A stretch of DNA of 64,000 nucleotides, taken from Oreocharis arfaki. Lineage: Eukaryota > Chordata > Aves > Passeriformes > Paramythiidae. The stretch spans positions 62,001 to 126,000 of the forward strand of contig VZRR01013888.1 in NCBI GenBank assembly GCA_013398015.1, in the 5' to 3' direction. The translations under genes and the position numbers were made by a program. Shown here in pieces: positions 1-14,100 of this stretch; positions within the stretch are counted from its first letter, which is position 1; every line of letters begins with the position of its first letter. The notes below the pieces were generated by a model. That model was not told the DNA's origin. It worked only from the letters and a program-made list of their open reading frames with translations, and did not search any database.

Positions 1-3000
1 TAATTAAAGGATGATTCCAAAATCACAAAAGCACTTGTTAAGAATGTAACCTGACAAAGACAAGAGATTAGTTGTATTTGAGCTTCCTAGTACAGAAAAT
101 GCCGTTTGTTTCTTAATTTAAAAGTAACCAATTGTTGTAACAATAAAATTAAACAATATTGCTGCTTCTGGCTGTTGTCAGAAATGTGTATTGGGTCTAA
201 CTCAATACGGGAAAATTAGGTGAGCCCCTTCCCCCGGTCTAGTATAGATGTGCTTTGCATTTGAGGAAGGTAAGACAGCACAGACCTCGTTGTATGGTGC
301 AGGTGTGAAGTCAGGAGAGTCTCCTGGCCCTCACCCGGCAGATAGAGAGGTGGGGAATACATAAAACCCACATTTAGTTGGCTTTTGCAAATGCAGAAAT
401 GCATTTGGAACTTCCCTGCAGTCATGAAGATATAGAAATCTGCAGTTCGTCTGAACTTCCACTGAATTTTATTTTTAGCATTCTGCCAGATAGTTAACAG
501 GACAGCACAGGAGCTGGAAGGAGCAGTGGCACAGAGAGCTGACACTGTGGCACTGCGCTTGCCTAGGAAGGCAGAGATGGGCTGGGTCACTCCCTCTGCC
601 TGCTGACAGCTGGGGGTTTCTGTCTCCTGCTTCCGAATGTGCGCTGCTGGAGTTGGGGTGGTATTTGGGCAGGTCTCCATATCACTTTGCTTGTACAGAA
701 GGCACTAAGGACCATGCTTCATCAGCAGTTAAGATGGTAATAGTTCAACTGCCAAGGCTATTCATGCCTTTTAATTCTGCCTTTGAACTGGGGGTGTTCC
801 AGGACAAAGTGATGAGGGTTGTGCAGCAGGAATACAGCAGCTGGAATTTCTGTGTTATTTGTCTCTCACGTTACAGTTGAGAATGTCTAATATTCATGAA
901 GTGTGATCGTAGTATCAGACAAAAATGGAGTGCTAAAACCAGCAAGAGACCTGTTAAAATAATTGAACTGAGCTGCATTCAAGTAAAATCAAATATCTGA
1001 AGAGCACATCTTTCATTTGCAAGGTGTCTTGGAGGGAAAAAAAAGCGTTTGCTAACAGCAGCACTATTTAATGATCTTTTAAATTATCTTTTGGAAAACT
1101 TCTTTATTGTTTTGATCTGAAACATCATTTAAAGTAATATCCACCTCCACAGAATCCCTTGAGGCAATTATTGGCCCTTCTGATCTTGCCTTGCTGCATT
1201 AGTTCTGCCTATATGTTTGCTTTATGTGAGCTTCCAGAAGCAGTTTTCCTCGGAGAAGAAAATGCATAAATCCTTGAAGGTTAACGTGTGAGAACTCTGG
1301 CTTTGGTGGATGCCTAAGGAATTTCAATTGCCTTCTGGAACCATCCTGTTGCTTTAAAAATAGCCCCCTGAAGTCCCAAGCAATCAAGCTGCCAGAGAGT
1401 CATGTTTTCTCTCTGTTTCAAAGTATGTGTCAAAGTCCAGAGTTCTCTTTAATAGGGAATTGTGTCTTTCCCCCCGGTGCTTTTTGTGATTATCCCTGCC
1501 TAACCTCACTACTATCTTCCGTGGCCATCTGCAAGTAAATGTTGTACCAAACTAAGGTTCTCAGTAGAGAGAAACAGAAATTTTTAGGAAATGAGCCTCC
1601 TATTTTAGCTCTCTGATTCATCGAGGTATATAAATCTTTGCCTATATTTCTGGAGCTCAAGGAAGCATTATCTGTTTAACGTCTCATGTACTGAAATAAA
1701 AGAATTAAAGGTTCCCTGGTGGAATTTGAAGGAGCAGGCTTTAACAGAAACAAAAGCATCTTTCTCTCCACCCTCTCACCCACAGCGCAGTTTGGGTATG
1801 GAGCTTGCTGCCACGGCATGTTGTGAACATGAGCAATATGTAGAGGCTTAAAAAGTGGAATGAAGGATCTGATGGAGAAGAGGTGAACCAGTGCTAGTGG
1901 GCAGTGGTCCAGGGGAGGCCTTTGGTTCAGAAATATCTGCAAATGATGATGGCTGGGAGAAGAAGGAGGGAGGGATTATGGTGTGTGTGTGTCCTGCCTC
2001 TGTGCTTGGGGAAGGGGTATATCTTGCTCATGACTTCCAGAGACAGGTTATGGATGAGTTGATAACTTTTTATCTCTTCTGGTCCAGCTTCCTTTTGTTT
2101 TTGCAAACCATCTTGGTTATAAGCCTTATTGCAATTACAGTGTAATTCCACGGTTTTCTGCTGATGGATGTGTTTAAATATCAATAGTGAAGTGCTCTGG
2201 GAACCAAAATCAGTAATTTTGGTTAGTTTTCCATTAGTTAATCTTGGTTAGTTTTATACAGAGATGCAATGCAGGTGACTGACTGTGTTCTCAGCAATAG
2301 TGAGCCACATTCACACCAGCAGGCTGAGATTTCACCCCCCTTAGCACATCCCAAGCCGCTCTCCACCACTCTCCTGTGGCATGTGTGACACAGATGCAAT
2401 GGGAAGTGATTGATGTCCGAGGCCCTAAGATGAAAGTTTCCATGCATTAACCACAAATTCAAAGCTTTCTGTACTGCTGGAAAATGAGTACAGGCTCTTC
2501 CTTTTGATCTTAGCTTCTTAAGTGACTCCTGGTCATTCCTCCTGCCTCAGTTCTTCCCATTTTTTTTTCCCCTGCTTTTTCTCATGTCCTCTTATAGGTC
2601 TAACAACAGCAAGAGTCTCTGGGCCAAGGTTTACAGCCAGGGTCTTAAAAGGTCAATATTCTGCATGTGTCAAGTTGTGGCTAAAACTTAATAGATGGGC
2701 ATCCCTTTATGTGTGTTTACCCAGTATATAAAGGATGAAGGAATAATAATTAAGGCTTGGAGGAAATTTATTTAAACAGCCTTCTGAAACCATCTCAGCT
2801 GTTTTGAATTTTCCTAATGCCTGTCAGTGCCTGATTGTAGTAGTGTATCTAATTTGCTTGTCCAGGTATTTTTCTGTAAAGTGAAGAAAGTATAATCTCT
2901 GATAGCATTGAGATTTAAGCCTATGATTTCAGCCTGGTTGGCTTTGATAAGGCTTATAGCCACCGTTGAAAGCCCACATTCTAGAAATAAATTTTTATTA

Positions 3001-4466
3001 AGAAAGCCTGCCAAAAAATGAGGTTAAGAGAGATATTTATTGTGCAGAATAAATTTAAATAAAGTGTGAAACAAGGATTTTTTTACTGCTTCTTTATTGG
3101 AGAAGCCTTAACCATGGCACTGCTGTTAATGCTTCAATAAAAACTATAAAGCTTTTGAATAAAAATGTGGCTGCTGTTCAGAAATGGTTCAAGCTGCAAT
3201 TTCATGGTTTGTGTCAGCAAAGCCCATCAATTGAATTAAATTCTTCTGCCAACTCCAGGCTACTTATTTCCCTATACATTACCTTTTTGAGCAATACGTA
3301 AGAGCTGTCCTAGATGATTTAGGGGCTTGATAGCCTGTTGTGAAGTGAGTCTGGACCACTTGCCCAATTCCCAGCTTTATTAGGCTGTTGAATGTTCTCT
3401 GCAAGGTGCACTGCTGAAATTCCGGGTAGGATGTGCCTGAAAAGATATAATTATTTCTCCTGACCTCTTCCAGCATCAGATGAATTTACTCCTGGTCAAG
3501 GTGAGACATTAGGGGACGCACTCAGCTATGTGTAGGTTCACATCCCATGGTAAATTTGGCTTCTACTGTTGCCTTCTTTGAAAAGGAACACTTTGAAGGT
3601 TCTGCTTCTCTTTTTTCCTTTTATTTCTTCAGATGGTACAAATAAAGCTTTAGTTCTTCATTTATGAACATACTTACTTAGCTAGAACATGAGGACCTTC
3701 CTGCTGATGCACATTCAAGCAAGTTTTGCTGGATGTTTGTTATTTTGTGTTAGATGGCTGATAGCATTCCCAAAGAATGTCTGGAAAAATGCCTTGATTT
3801 ATCACAAGGGCCATGCTTCAGAGAAACACCCAGAGTCGTAGACTCATTGCAAGGGATTTTGCTGAAGTGGTAAATCAAAAACGAGGCTTTCATAGATTTT
3901 GGGTGTTTCCCTCCCTGCCTCACCCTTTTTCCAGTCTAAGCTATTTGGTAGCACTTAGAGAAGAAAGTGAATGTAATAGCTGCCAGTCAGTTGGGGTTTG
4001 GTTTGTTTGTTGGGTTTTTTCCCCAGAAAATTAGGGAAGATCAAAGAATTCCAAGAAGTCTATGTAATTTAAATTCAGTGGTATAAGATGCTTCCTTGGC
4101 TCTCTGATTTTAGAGTACTGTAGGCATGGTACATGCAAATGAGAGCAAAACTGGATGTTTTTATATTTATGCTTAAGTAAATAACACAGAGACTATTCAG
4201 TAGTGAAAACAGTTTCAGCAAGTAGTGAAAATTAGTCGTAATGACTTAATAGAGGGCTTATTTTGGAGGGTGCTTTCCTTCCTTTCTTCGCTCATGTCTC
4301 CCTCTTAAATAGCATCAGTTTTAGGCTGTTTGTTCTTGGATAATTTTTATGTTTAAAGGTAAATGGTTTGTTGTGATGCAGCGCATAAAAAGAATGTGCC
4401 TGTACAGCAAAAATAAAAAAGCAAAATCGTGTCTTGAGTAACTCTATTTGTTTTCTCCTCTCTCAG
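1..4466 (+). other. DENND5B: Intron tail of DENND5B upstream of the first visible exon
   Basis: This AT-rich stretch ends in a good pyrimidine tract and AG at 4465-4466. I searched by eye for the preceding DENND5 exon (family motif near WNPFDQDAV) on the plus strand and did not see it, so it lies further upstream. The stretch holds a short GT run near 1980-1991 and scattered ORFs up to 154 codons (216-680 minus) with no recognisable protein character. No recognisable repeat family was seen. Confidence 0.75.
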
Positions 4467-5133
4467 CTGTGTATGCCCAAGGGGCTGTCTTTCAGGACGC
4501 AGGCAGACAACAGGGACCCGCAGCTGCACTCGTTCATCATCACCAGGGAGGATGGCTCCCGCACGTACGGCTTTGTGCTCACGTTCTACGAGGAGGTCAC
4601 GAGCAAGCAGATCTGCACAGCCATGCAGACGCTGTACCAGATGCACAACGCAGAGCAGTACAGCAGCGTCTGCGCCTCCTCCTCCTGCAGCATGGACTCC
4701 CTGGCCAGCAGCATCGACGAGGGCGACGCCACGTCCCTCGCCAAGCTCCAGCGCTACAACTCCTACGACATCAGCAGGGACACGCTCTACGTCTCCAAGT
4801 GCATATGCCTCATCACCCCTCTGCCCTTCATGCAAGCCTGCAAGAAGTTCCTGATCCAGCTCTACAAAGCAGTGACCTCCCAGCAGCCACCGCCTCTGCC
4901 CCTGGAGAGCTACATCCACAACATCCTCTACGAGGTGCCCCTGCCGCCCCCGGGGAGGTCGCTCAAGTTTTATGGGGTTTACGAGCCCATCATTTGCCAG
5001 AGACCTGGGCCCAACGAGCTGCCGCTCTCTGACTACCCTCTGAGGGAGGTCTTCGAGCTGCTGGGCCTGGAAAACCTGGTCCAGGTTTTCACCTGTGTTC
5101 TTCTGGAGATGCAGATCCTTCTGTACTCACAAG
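4467..5133 (+). CDS. DENND5B: DENND5B visible exon 1: end of uDENN and first half of cDENN
   Basis: It begins after TCTCAG and ends CAA G before GTGGGC, phase 0 in and phase 1 out, giving 222 codons plus one base. It starts LCMPKGLSFRTQ and carries FIITREDGSRTYGFVLTFYE (uDENN). A serine-rich acidic loop follows (ASSSCSMDSLASSIDEGD), then YNSYDISRDTLYVSKCICL, and the cDENN opening SYIHNILYEVPLPPPGRSL. It ends in LLEMQILLYSQ. This exon is much richer in G+C and CpG than its introns, which creates long false ORFs in other frames on both strands. The upstream junction is inferred from homology to DENND5 proteins, where LCMPKG follows the N-terminal segment. Confidence 0.96.
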
Positions 5134-8100
5134 GTGGGCACTCACCCAGCAATGCCTGTTTCCAGGGGCGGTTCCTGGGCAGCTGCAGCCGCAGGAGCTC
5201 ATACAATTTAATGTTATGTGGAGCTAAGGTTGATTTTTGTAATGTGAGAATGCATTGAAAAAACGAGAGAAATAAGTGTGTCTTAATGAAAGCACTAAAT
5301 AATTGTTTCCTCCAGGCAGTCTAGGTGCTGCTTGTTTAATTATTCATTGTATTTATCACTTGTGGCAGCTAGCAATAGAATACATTTGATTATTATCCTC
5401 ACACTGCCCTTGATCATGTGAGACAGCATGAAATTAATCCTATCTTCTTCAAAAAATACCAGCAGAAAGTAATACATCTTGCAGAAGACACTCTTGTCTC
5501 TACTTTGTTTTTCAGATTTCAGCAGCATATTGAAGTCTGGTGAAATTTCCTGCCTCCCATAGGATGGATATATTCTTGTTAAAACACTGAGAGTCTTTTA
5601 GCCCTTGGAGGCTAAAGATTTAATGGTGGCTTGAAACTGAGTGGAGTTACAGGTCATTCCTTTTTAGTTCTGCTTGAGGTATTTGGGAACTTTGCTGACA
5701 AGGATGCTGGTACTTCTTTTTAAGACACTAGGATTGCAGTTGGCGAGCCATTGGCAGAAGTTGCTTGCACAGAGCCTGTCCATGTTGAAGTGTGCTAGCA
5801 AGCTTTGCAAAATCTGGTTTTGAAAACCTTTTCTCTTGTGGTTGTGTCTTTCTGTAATAGTGCAATGCTTTGCTGCAGGTTTGGGGAATCCTGACTTAGC
5901 ACTGGGCACACTCTGGGATTTTACACCCCTGTTACTGTTTCCTGTACAATGTTGGTTCCTGTGGGTCTGGCCCTGGTAATATGTGGATGCCCCACACGTC
6001 AAGTTCAAGTTTTCCTGCTGACTTTCAAGGGGACGTTCAGACTTTCTGGGTGTTTCTCTAAGTCTCACTAGAAGGCTGGCTGTGTAATTTGGGTTCCCAA
6101 ATGGCATCTGTGATAGTGACCCTAAATTAGGAAAATGTGCATCAGGGAAAAATTTTTGGGGGTGGGGGGAGTGGTTTCATCAGAGTAGAATGAAAAACCT
6201 GAAGCCAGGAGGTACACATTCCTTTTAGTGAAAAGGGGAAAAGATGCTGAATACTTAGACTTTTCAAGAGAAGTGATTGAGCAGCAGACAGCTTGAAATG
6301 GAGCAGAGAGAGAGGATGGGAAATCGTCTAAAATGAGTATAGATAATGAACCCTCAGGCTCCAGAAGAGATCGCTTGGGTTTGTCATATAAAAGAAAAGG
6401 TCAGGAAGTGTGTAACGATAATGCTAATAACTAAATAACTGAGAATGGGGAAAAATGTTCAGGGAGGTGGAAAGAGGGTAGTTCTTCTGCAAATGACTGA
6501 ATTCAAAGGATTGATAGTTCTTTGCAGGGCTCTTCTCCACATGGACTCCAGGGGTTTGCTCTTTCAAGAACTGAAAATGAAAGGTTTTATCTTCTCTCAG
6601 TTTGAAGTGTGAGCAGAAATCCTGCTGTTAGTTTTGATTAGGCTGCTTTTCCCCTCCCTCCTGCTTCTGTGTGTGTGTGTGTGCACTTATCCCCTTTCTT
6701 CCACAGTTTGAATCGTGCTGCCTTTGCCACTTTACACTGGGGTTTGACATTAAACAGCAGCACCACTGAAATGCCTCTCACCCATCCCTGCTCATCAATC
6801 CCACCCTGGTCCCTGCTTAGGGACTCACTGACAACTGAGAAGTTTTTTTTTCTTTTTTCTTTCTCACTGGAAGATAGCGGCATTAGGAAAAATGTGCTTC
6901 TTGGGTTACGTTTTAGTAATATTTTGTGCATGTGGAGAGCAACCTGTATATGCATTACCTCTGTAGTAGTCATTGAGACAGATACGAAATAACCACTAAA
7001 TAATTTTGACTTCATGTCCGCCAGAGGTTAGATAAATAAGTGTTGTTCTTCCAATTACTGGTTATAATTTAAGGGTTCACTTGTTTGGTTTCATTGTATG
7101 GGGTTTTTTTAAAGAAAAAGGAGCTAGTGAGAAGTAATCCTTTCCACCCTTCAAATTTCAGAATTTTTTCTTCCCTCTCTCTTCTCTTCTATTTGTGAAT
7201 TTAGGGGATGTCCTTGACATGACTTTTACTTGCCTTTCTAATATAGACACAATTTGATGGTGCATGAGGGAAAGTATATAGCTGTATTAGGGAAATTCTG
7301 TGATTATGTAAATAGCAGTGTAATGCTGGTTCCCAGAGGTGAGGAATGTGGAGTGGTGGGCAAATGCAAAGCCTCAGTTTTGGCATACCCTGATAGCTGA
7401 GTGCTTGGCTAATTGTGCACTGAGGCTTCTTTTAAATGTCAGTCTTGCAATTCCTGAAAAAGAAAACAGCAGCTATTTTCCAATTTGAGATACAACCAGC
7501 CTAGATGGTACTGAAATCTGCTCTCTTCAGCTTTGAGATCCATTGGGGAGAAGCACTTTTTTGACTCCCAAGTTCTTTCAAGGCAAAAGATGAAAAGGTT
7601 TTGGCTGACTTACCTCTTGCTCCAAAATAACAAGTGAGAGAGGGATTTTGCAAGTTCGTCCTTCTTTACCTTCCTGCTTTAAAGAGGGGAGACTCATTGG
7701 ACTGTGTTTCCAGAGGCCTGGCCTTGTTGCAGCCTTCCCAACCTCAACAAGACATTAGTAAAAGATCCTCCGCTTGCAGTTTCAAGCAAGACAGCATTAT
7801 CTACACAAAATCACAATTCACTGACATGATCCTGTAATACTCAAGAAGTCAGAGCTGGACCAAAACCTGCTTCAGTTCACTCGCTTCTTTTGCCAAGCTG
7901 AGTGAAAATATAAATTGTTGCACAGCCCTGACTATGCAGTGAGCCTAGTTGGTGTTAACAGCAGTGAAAGGCTGGCAGGAAGGTTGCACAGAGACTGTAC
8001 TGGCTTTTCTGGAGTGGTTTTTCTCAAGGGAACTAGGACTTGAGGATGAAAAAGTTTTATTTTTAACCCTGTAGCTGAGGCATGATGTTTCCAGCAGCCT

Positions 8101-11100
8101 GAACAAAGGCATCTAAGTCAATGAAGAGGTGAGGGTGTTGGGTGACTTTACCCAGCTTGCCCTGGACGTGTTCCCAACGTGATATGAGAGTGTCTGGCAC
8201 AGCTCTGCTGTAGGGACAGGACCAGTGAGTCTGTGTTTGTACCATGGCTGCTACAGTCATCTTTGGGTATTCAGTAGCACTGTTGATGGTGTCTTAGGGG
8301 TGACTGGTGTCCCATCGCTTGGGAAAATGCAGGGATTGTAGTGGACTGTAGTGTAACTTCACGACTGTGGTGGTTAAGCAGAGGGCTGAAGAGACTGACA
8401 GCAAAGAATGATGAGCTAATTTTTTCAACTGCTTTGTTCCCATACATTTTGGACTGCATTGCTGGGTAACTGGCAGAGACCTGTGCTTGCACCTCAGTGG
8501 CAAGACTGAAAAGATCAGCCCTTATTGTTCCTGGAGACACTGTGGGCTTCCAGGGAGTTAATCACAAGCACTGCTGGTGAGAAGTGCCAGTTTTGTCTGC
8601 AAAGGTGGTATAGAAAGCTGTACCTGAAATCACTTTCACTGTACCTGGATTCCTGCAGCTTCAGGTTACATCTTTCTGCATATAGAGAATATTTGTAAGA
8701 TTAAATAGGGCAAGTTTTCAACATTTGAGCTTTGAACACCAAGGGGTGGGATTAGATATGTTTTCTCTGCAATTCTTCCAGGTGCAGTCTTTGCAGTGCT
8801 CTTGTAAGTGCCCTTTATTCAGAGTGCAGCTCTGCCATGCAGCTGTGCAGATGGAAGGTCTTGTTTATGTCCACTCTGCAATAGCTACTACAATTTCCAA
8901 AGGATAAGTAACGAAACACCGCTGGTGTGAGATTCCTGCTGGAGAGAGATGAATTAAACTGTGAGCTCTGTGGAAACCTCAGCAATCCATTTTGTATGTC
9001 TGCCTCTTTAGGGATTTAAGCATGAGAGGGAACGTGTGGATGAGACAGAGATAAACTTCTTAGAGCTTAGGCTGTTTCTGCTCATTATAATTTTGAGCGT
9101 TTTCCAAGTTGTTTTTCCAAGGGCTTGAGTAATTGCTCCTCCAAGATTGAAATATTCTTTGCATTATTATTTTTTGATCTTAGAAATTATAATACAAATG
9201 ACTATGCATATATAAAGTTATTGCCTAGAAAACGTTGTGTCTGAAAGATTTTTTTCTTAATGAAGTCTGTTTTGGGGGAGATTTTGAAAAACTAATACAT
9301 GCATAATGTGTTTGCCTTTTAAAGCATTTTTACGCCAAATAGTTATAGAGAAAACCTTTGCTCTTCTGCTCATTATCTGAATAGTTGCCCTCCTCACTAG
9401 TGTTTATCCTAATCAGTAGGAAGTTATTTCAGAAAACAATTTTTATGGGGACAAAAGCTGTCTGTGCTGTGGAAGACACTTGGCTTCAGGGTCTCCATAG
9501 AACCACACTCAGAGGAGGCTGCAGTGCGTGTTTCCCTGGAAAAAAAGACGAGTGATTGAGTAGAATAATCAGAGAATGATATATAATCTTCCTTTTTAAC
9601 TTAGGTGAAAAGACAAAATTGTTTTTTAATTAGGAATTGCTCAGTTTTGTTAGCCAAAGTCAGTATGACCTGAAAAGTGAAGGTTTTAAAGCATGTGGGA
9701 AAAAGGAGCAGGAGCTGGTTCAGGTCTGTGCCACAACCCCACTCCTGCTTGTGTTCACAGTGAGCTGTGAAGGGAGATTGGGCCACTGCTTTTAACGCTA
9801 TGCACATACACCCCACAACCTCTCCACTTTTCTTTTTGATTGGATCTCATTTTTTCCCATCATGAAACATCTTTACCTTTTAAGAATGAGGGGAAGAAAG
9901 TTAAAATAAACCTTTACATTGCAGTTATGGGAAATGCCAGATAAATAACATGGCAGTCTAAAGTGGTCTTAACCATGCTGGTAATGGGAGCTAATTCTTG
10001 AGGTGGCTCTTAATCATAAATTAATTTATGCTGAACCACTGATGGCAGACTGTGCATAGTTAAGTTATATAAATGGAAATGTATTGAAGCAGAAGCTTTT
10101 TACATTAAGCATTGGCCAACAAAGAAAAAGGGTAAGAGTTGGCCTCGGTGGATATTGGCCTTGGGATGTTTCCCTTGGGGCAGAAATGACCCCCAGTTTG
10201 AGAGGCTAATTCTTACTTCAGGCAATTAGATGCAGGCTTGTCTTGACTCTTCTTTTAAGAAAATATGTCTTTTCATGTTTGCATAAATTGCCACTCTGCT
10301 TTTACCATATAACTCATGCGCTGTGTCACTCACTGGTAAATCCACTCTTCCATTGGGGATGAAGGGCATTGAGATGCCAGGGGTCATTTCCTTGGGACAG
10401 TCTGCTGCTTACAGCCCCATGTCACGGCACCTGTCTGGGTTCCCTGAATGCAGCACTGCTGCAAGGTGATTTCTATAGTGAATAAACATTTCCTGCACCA
10501 TTTTTGTGTGTTTTATCTGAACATCTCTTGGAAGTCACCTGGACTGGCTTGTCAGTCGTCACAGCTGCCAGCACACAAACCAGATGAAAGGTGGAAGCTT
10601 CCAGGGCACTTTGATGTGTGTAGCACTTTTGTGTGCTGCTTCTGTGGAGCTATTGAGATCTGATTTGAAAAGCTTTCCTTTCATAAACAATTTTTGTCTC
10701 CGATGTGAATTTCAGATTTCGTTTTTCATCTGCAGTGTGTTCTATATAAACATTACAGATCTGAAGGTACCCAGACCCAAGACAGGTCTGGTTATGCGCT
10801 GTTCCTGACTCATGCTCAGAGCTCAAAGCAAAATATTTTTATTTGTCAGTTTTTCCAGTATACCTGGCTCGTCTAGTTAATATCTTGTTACAAAAAGAAA
10901 AAAAAAATTAGTTGAACAACAATTGCTTGTAATACTTCGACTGAAGAGGTAGCATGTGGAGAAACTGTTGGTCACAAGAATGTTTTAAAGCCTGTTCAGG
11001 TGTTTCCCTCTAAAGAATTAGCTTTTATTCATTAAGGTTCATTGATGTCTTTTTTTCTCTGTTGTTGGTTTGGTTTACTTTATTTGAAGACAATTGTTAT

Positions 11101-14100
11101 GTGCATATCGATATGGTGCTCTTTGAGAACACCATCCGATTATTATTTTCCAGGACACATTTTTAAATATGTGGCTTTGCAAAGCTGCAGTTATCCTTTA
11201 TGTGTGTTCTAAAAGCAATAGAGGAAAGGAAGTGATGTCCAGGTAACTCATCTTTTCAAATGCTTCCAAGTGCTTTCGATTCGTATGTAAAGTGAGACTT
11301 CAAAAGGAAAATAAAGAAGCACAGTCTATTTTTAAAGCCTTGGACTGAATTTAGAGGATCCAGGCTGTGACTCTGTGGTAGGCCTTCTGCCCTACCTTTG
11401 GTAGGTTACTGGAACAGAGAGTTGGAAAATGGCCAAATTGTGCTTTTGTCAAGAACGCTGGAGATGTTGAAACTGGAATAACAGTACGCTGTTCCCAGCA
11501 GGAACGCCATTTCTGGGTAGAATGAGCACGTGTGCTCTTACACATGCCTTGTACACAAAATTCCTGTGATGGGGCATTTGCTGAGAAGGTCCCGGGTGAA
11601 ATTCTCTTCTGTTTGATTATGACCAAAGATTTGAATCTGTTTTGGGGGTAGAACCTGAATGAGGTCTTAGCTCTTTGGGGCAGGGACAACACTGATGCCT
11701 TTTTCCCTTCTCAAAGGGTCTTGGTTTTGCTTTGCTGCAGCATGGGAAGGATTTTGAGATAATACACTCTTTTGTGGCAGCAAAAGTAATTTTTATGTTG
11801 AGCTTTGTGAATTGCTTAACAACTCAGAGCTTCTATACCCAGTCTGTAAAATGAAAAGAAGATTATTTCGTTTTGTTTTCTCAATCACTGCCTGTGTTTG
11901 AACTTTAAGCTCTTTGGGATAGATATTTCTGATTGGTTATTGTCCTGTTAGTGTGTTACGGAGAATTAGCATCAATACAAATAATTGTCAAGTTTTGTCC
12001 TCTTTCAGAAAGGCATTTATGGGGAATTGATGTTCAAATGCTGAAACCATTTCCATCTCCAAATGTTTTCTCCACAGAAAACAGTGATTTGTAATTCTGC
12101 AGGAGTATCTCGGGGTTATCTCAGCGTTTGCATTTAAAGCACTCTACCTTGTGAGCCGTGTGAATGTTGCCAGGTCTTGGTAAAGCACGGCTGAGCATGG
12201 TGCTCGAGCAGCAGAACTACAAACCTGCAGTGGAGCAGGTCCCTGCAGCCACTGTGTGTCCTGCACAGGGAATTGAGATACTTGGCCCAGGGCCCCCAGC
12301 AGATGGTGCCAGAAAAGGGGGGGTGGACCCAGAGTCTTGGAGCTTGACTCTGTTGTCCTCTCCTTCGCTTAGTGAAAAGGTTGTGTGGGAGACAGCGCTG
12401 CACCAAATCCAGCTAAGCTGTTAGGAGGCCGTGGTTGCAGTAGAAGCCCCAGGGACCACTTTGCCCTGGGGTTATCCTCCTTGAGCAGTTTCTCTTGGAG
12501 AACGTTCTATGAACAAATTAGAGATTGAGCTTTGAACATGAAGAGTCACAGAATAATTTTGGTTGGAAAAGACCTTTAAGATCATCAAGTCCAGCTGTAA
12601 AAGCAACACTGCCAAACCCACCACTAAATCATGTCTCTAATTGCCACATTTACATGTCTTTTAGATGCCTCCAGGGATGGTGACTCAACCCCTTCCCTGG
12701 AGAGCCTGTTGCAATGCTCAGCAGCCCTTTCAGTGAAGAAATTTTTCATAATATCCAATCTAAACCTCCCCAGGCACAACTTGAGGCCTCAATCCCTTGT
12801 TTCCAGGTTGTCCTTAGCAGCCATGTAAGCTTCTCTCAAATGATGATAGGTACAAGAATCTCTCCATCAAAAATTATTTCAGGCTTTACACGATAGGTAT
12901 CTAACCTTGTATAGGCTTGAAAGTACGTAAGAAGTAACTAGAGTTTCTGACTTCTTTAAACAGATAACAACAAAAAAAAATTATAGATTATTGAATATTG
13001 TTTTTCTGGAGGAAATGAAGTTCTTTCTCTTCAGTCGAAACTGCTGGGTACATAAACATTTTTTATCTGCTAATCACTGAAAAGCATTGCTAGATGGTAA
13101 CAGCCTAATAATTTAGTCATCACTAGTTTTTTTTTTTTAAAAACAACATTTCTTGTAATACATTGGTTACAAAATTTGTGCTAGTGACCACGTTAAATAT
13201 TATCAGTAGCACCAGAGAAAAGTCAGCATGCATTTCCAGAGCTGAATGCCCTTATCCAAAAAGATCCTTGCAACTTTGCTGCCAAGACCTGTTTCTTCAT
13301 GTGGCTGTGTAGATCAGAGCTGACTTTGACGGTGTCTCGCATACTAAGACACTCTGCTTTCTCTGTTTGATTTTTTTAAAAAAATCTTTAAAGCTTTCAG
13401 AGTTATGAAGTGTTATGAGACTCCTAAGCTTTGCCAGTAGGTATTATAACTAGAGTTTGTGTAAGTGCTTCTCAACAAGACAGCGAATGCACATGTATAA
13501 TTATAGACCATTGCATGGGCAGGGACTCATAAGTGACTGATCTGTAGCTGGGAGCGATTTGGAGGTGTAACCTTGAGACTGGCTTGTATGCATGAAAATA
13601 ATTTTGAAGACTTGACTGAATAGCTATTAGTAAGACAAGATGAAAAATGTTTTTGCCCTGCCAGCTGACCTTCTGCAGATCGTGGCTGGTTTTCCACTGA
13701 GAGGTGCTAGCAAGGAGAATGGGTTATGCAATTTGTTGTTGTAATTTGCATATTTATTCAAGAGCATCTTCCCAGTGACCTCCTAATAGCTGAGCAGTGT
13801 CAGATGACAGCGCTTTTGCTGTTGTTGGTGTGTGCCAAGGTCTCGGGCTGGGATGTTCGGGAAAAGGGAAGGGTCAGGCTGTGCTCCTCTCCAGGCAAAA
13901 GCAGTCAATAGGGCTGTAGGAAAAAGCCTTCTCACCTGACTCAGAACCAGGGTGTTCATACATGTATCTTTAATTTCTTGAAGCGGGGCAGAGAGGATTA
14001 GGAGTGATGGGCAACAACCCACATGTTGCCCAGGATCTGGGTCTGGCCTCGGATAGTGGGAATATCTTTTGGTTGCTCAAGCCAGAGCTCGTGAGATGCC

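Noticed and set aside
216..680. Minus-strand open frame of 154 codons
   Set aside because: It lies in an intron, has no domain or low-complexity pattern of a known family and no splice or promoter context; chance ORFs of this size occur elsewhere in the window.
4133..4140. Octamer ATGCAAAT motifs (also 13744-13751 inverted and 14472-14479)
   Set aside because: Single octamers in AT-rich introns are expected by chance and show no clustering with other motifs.
4353..4919. Minus-strand 188-codon frame and two other plus-strand frames over the first exon
   Set aside because: They are shadows of the G+C- and CpG-rich DENND5B exon, whose true frame gives a clear DENN domain.
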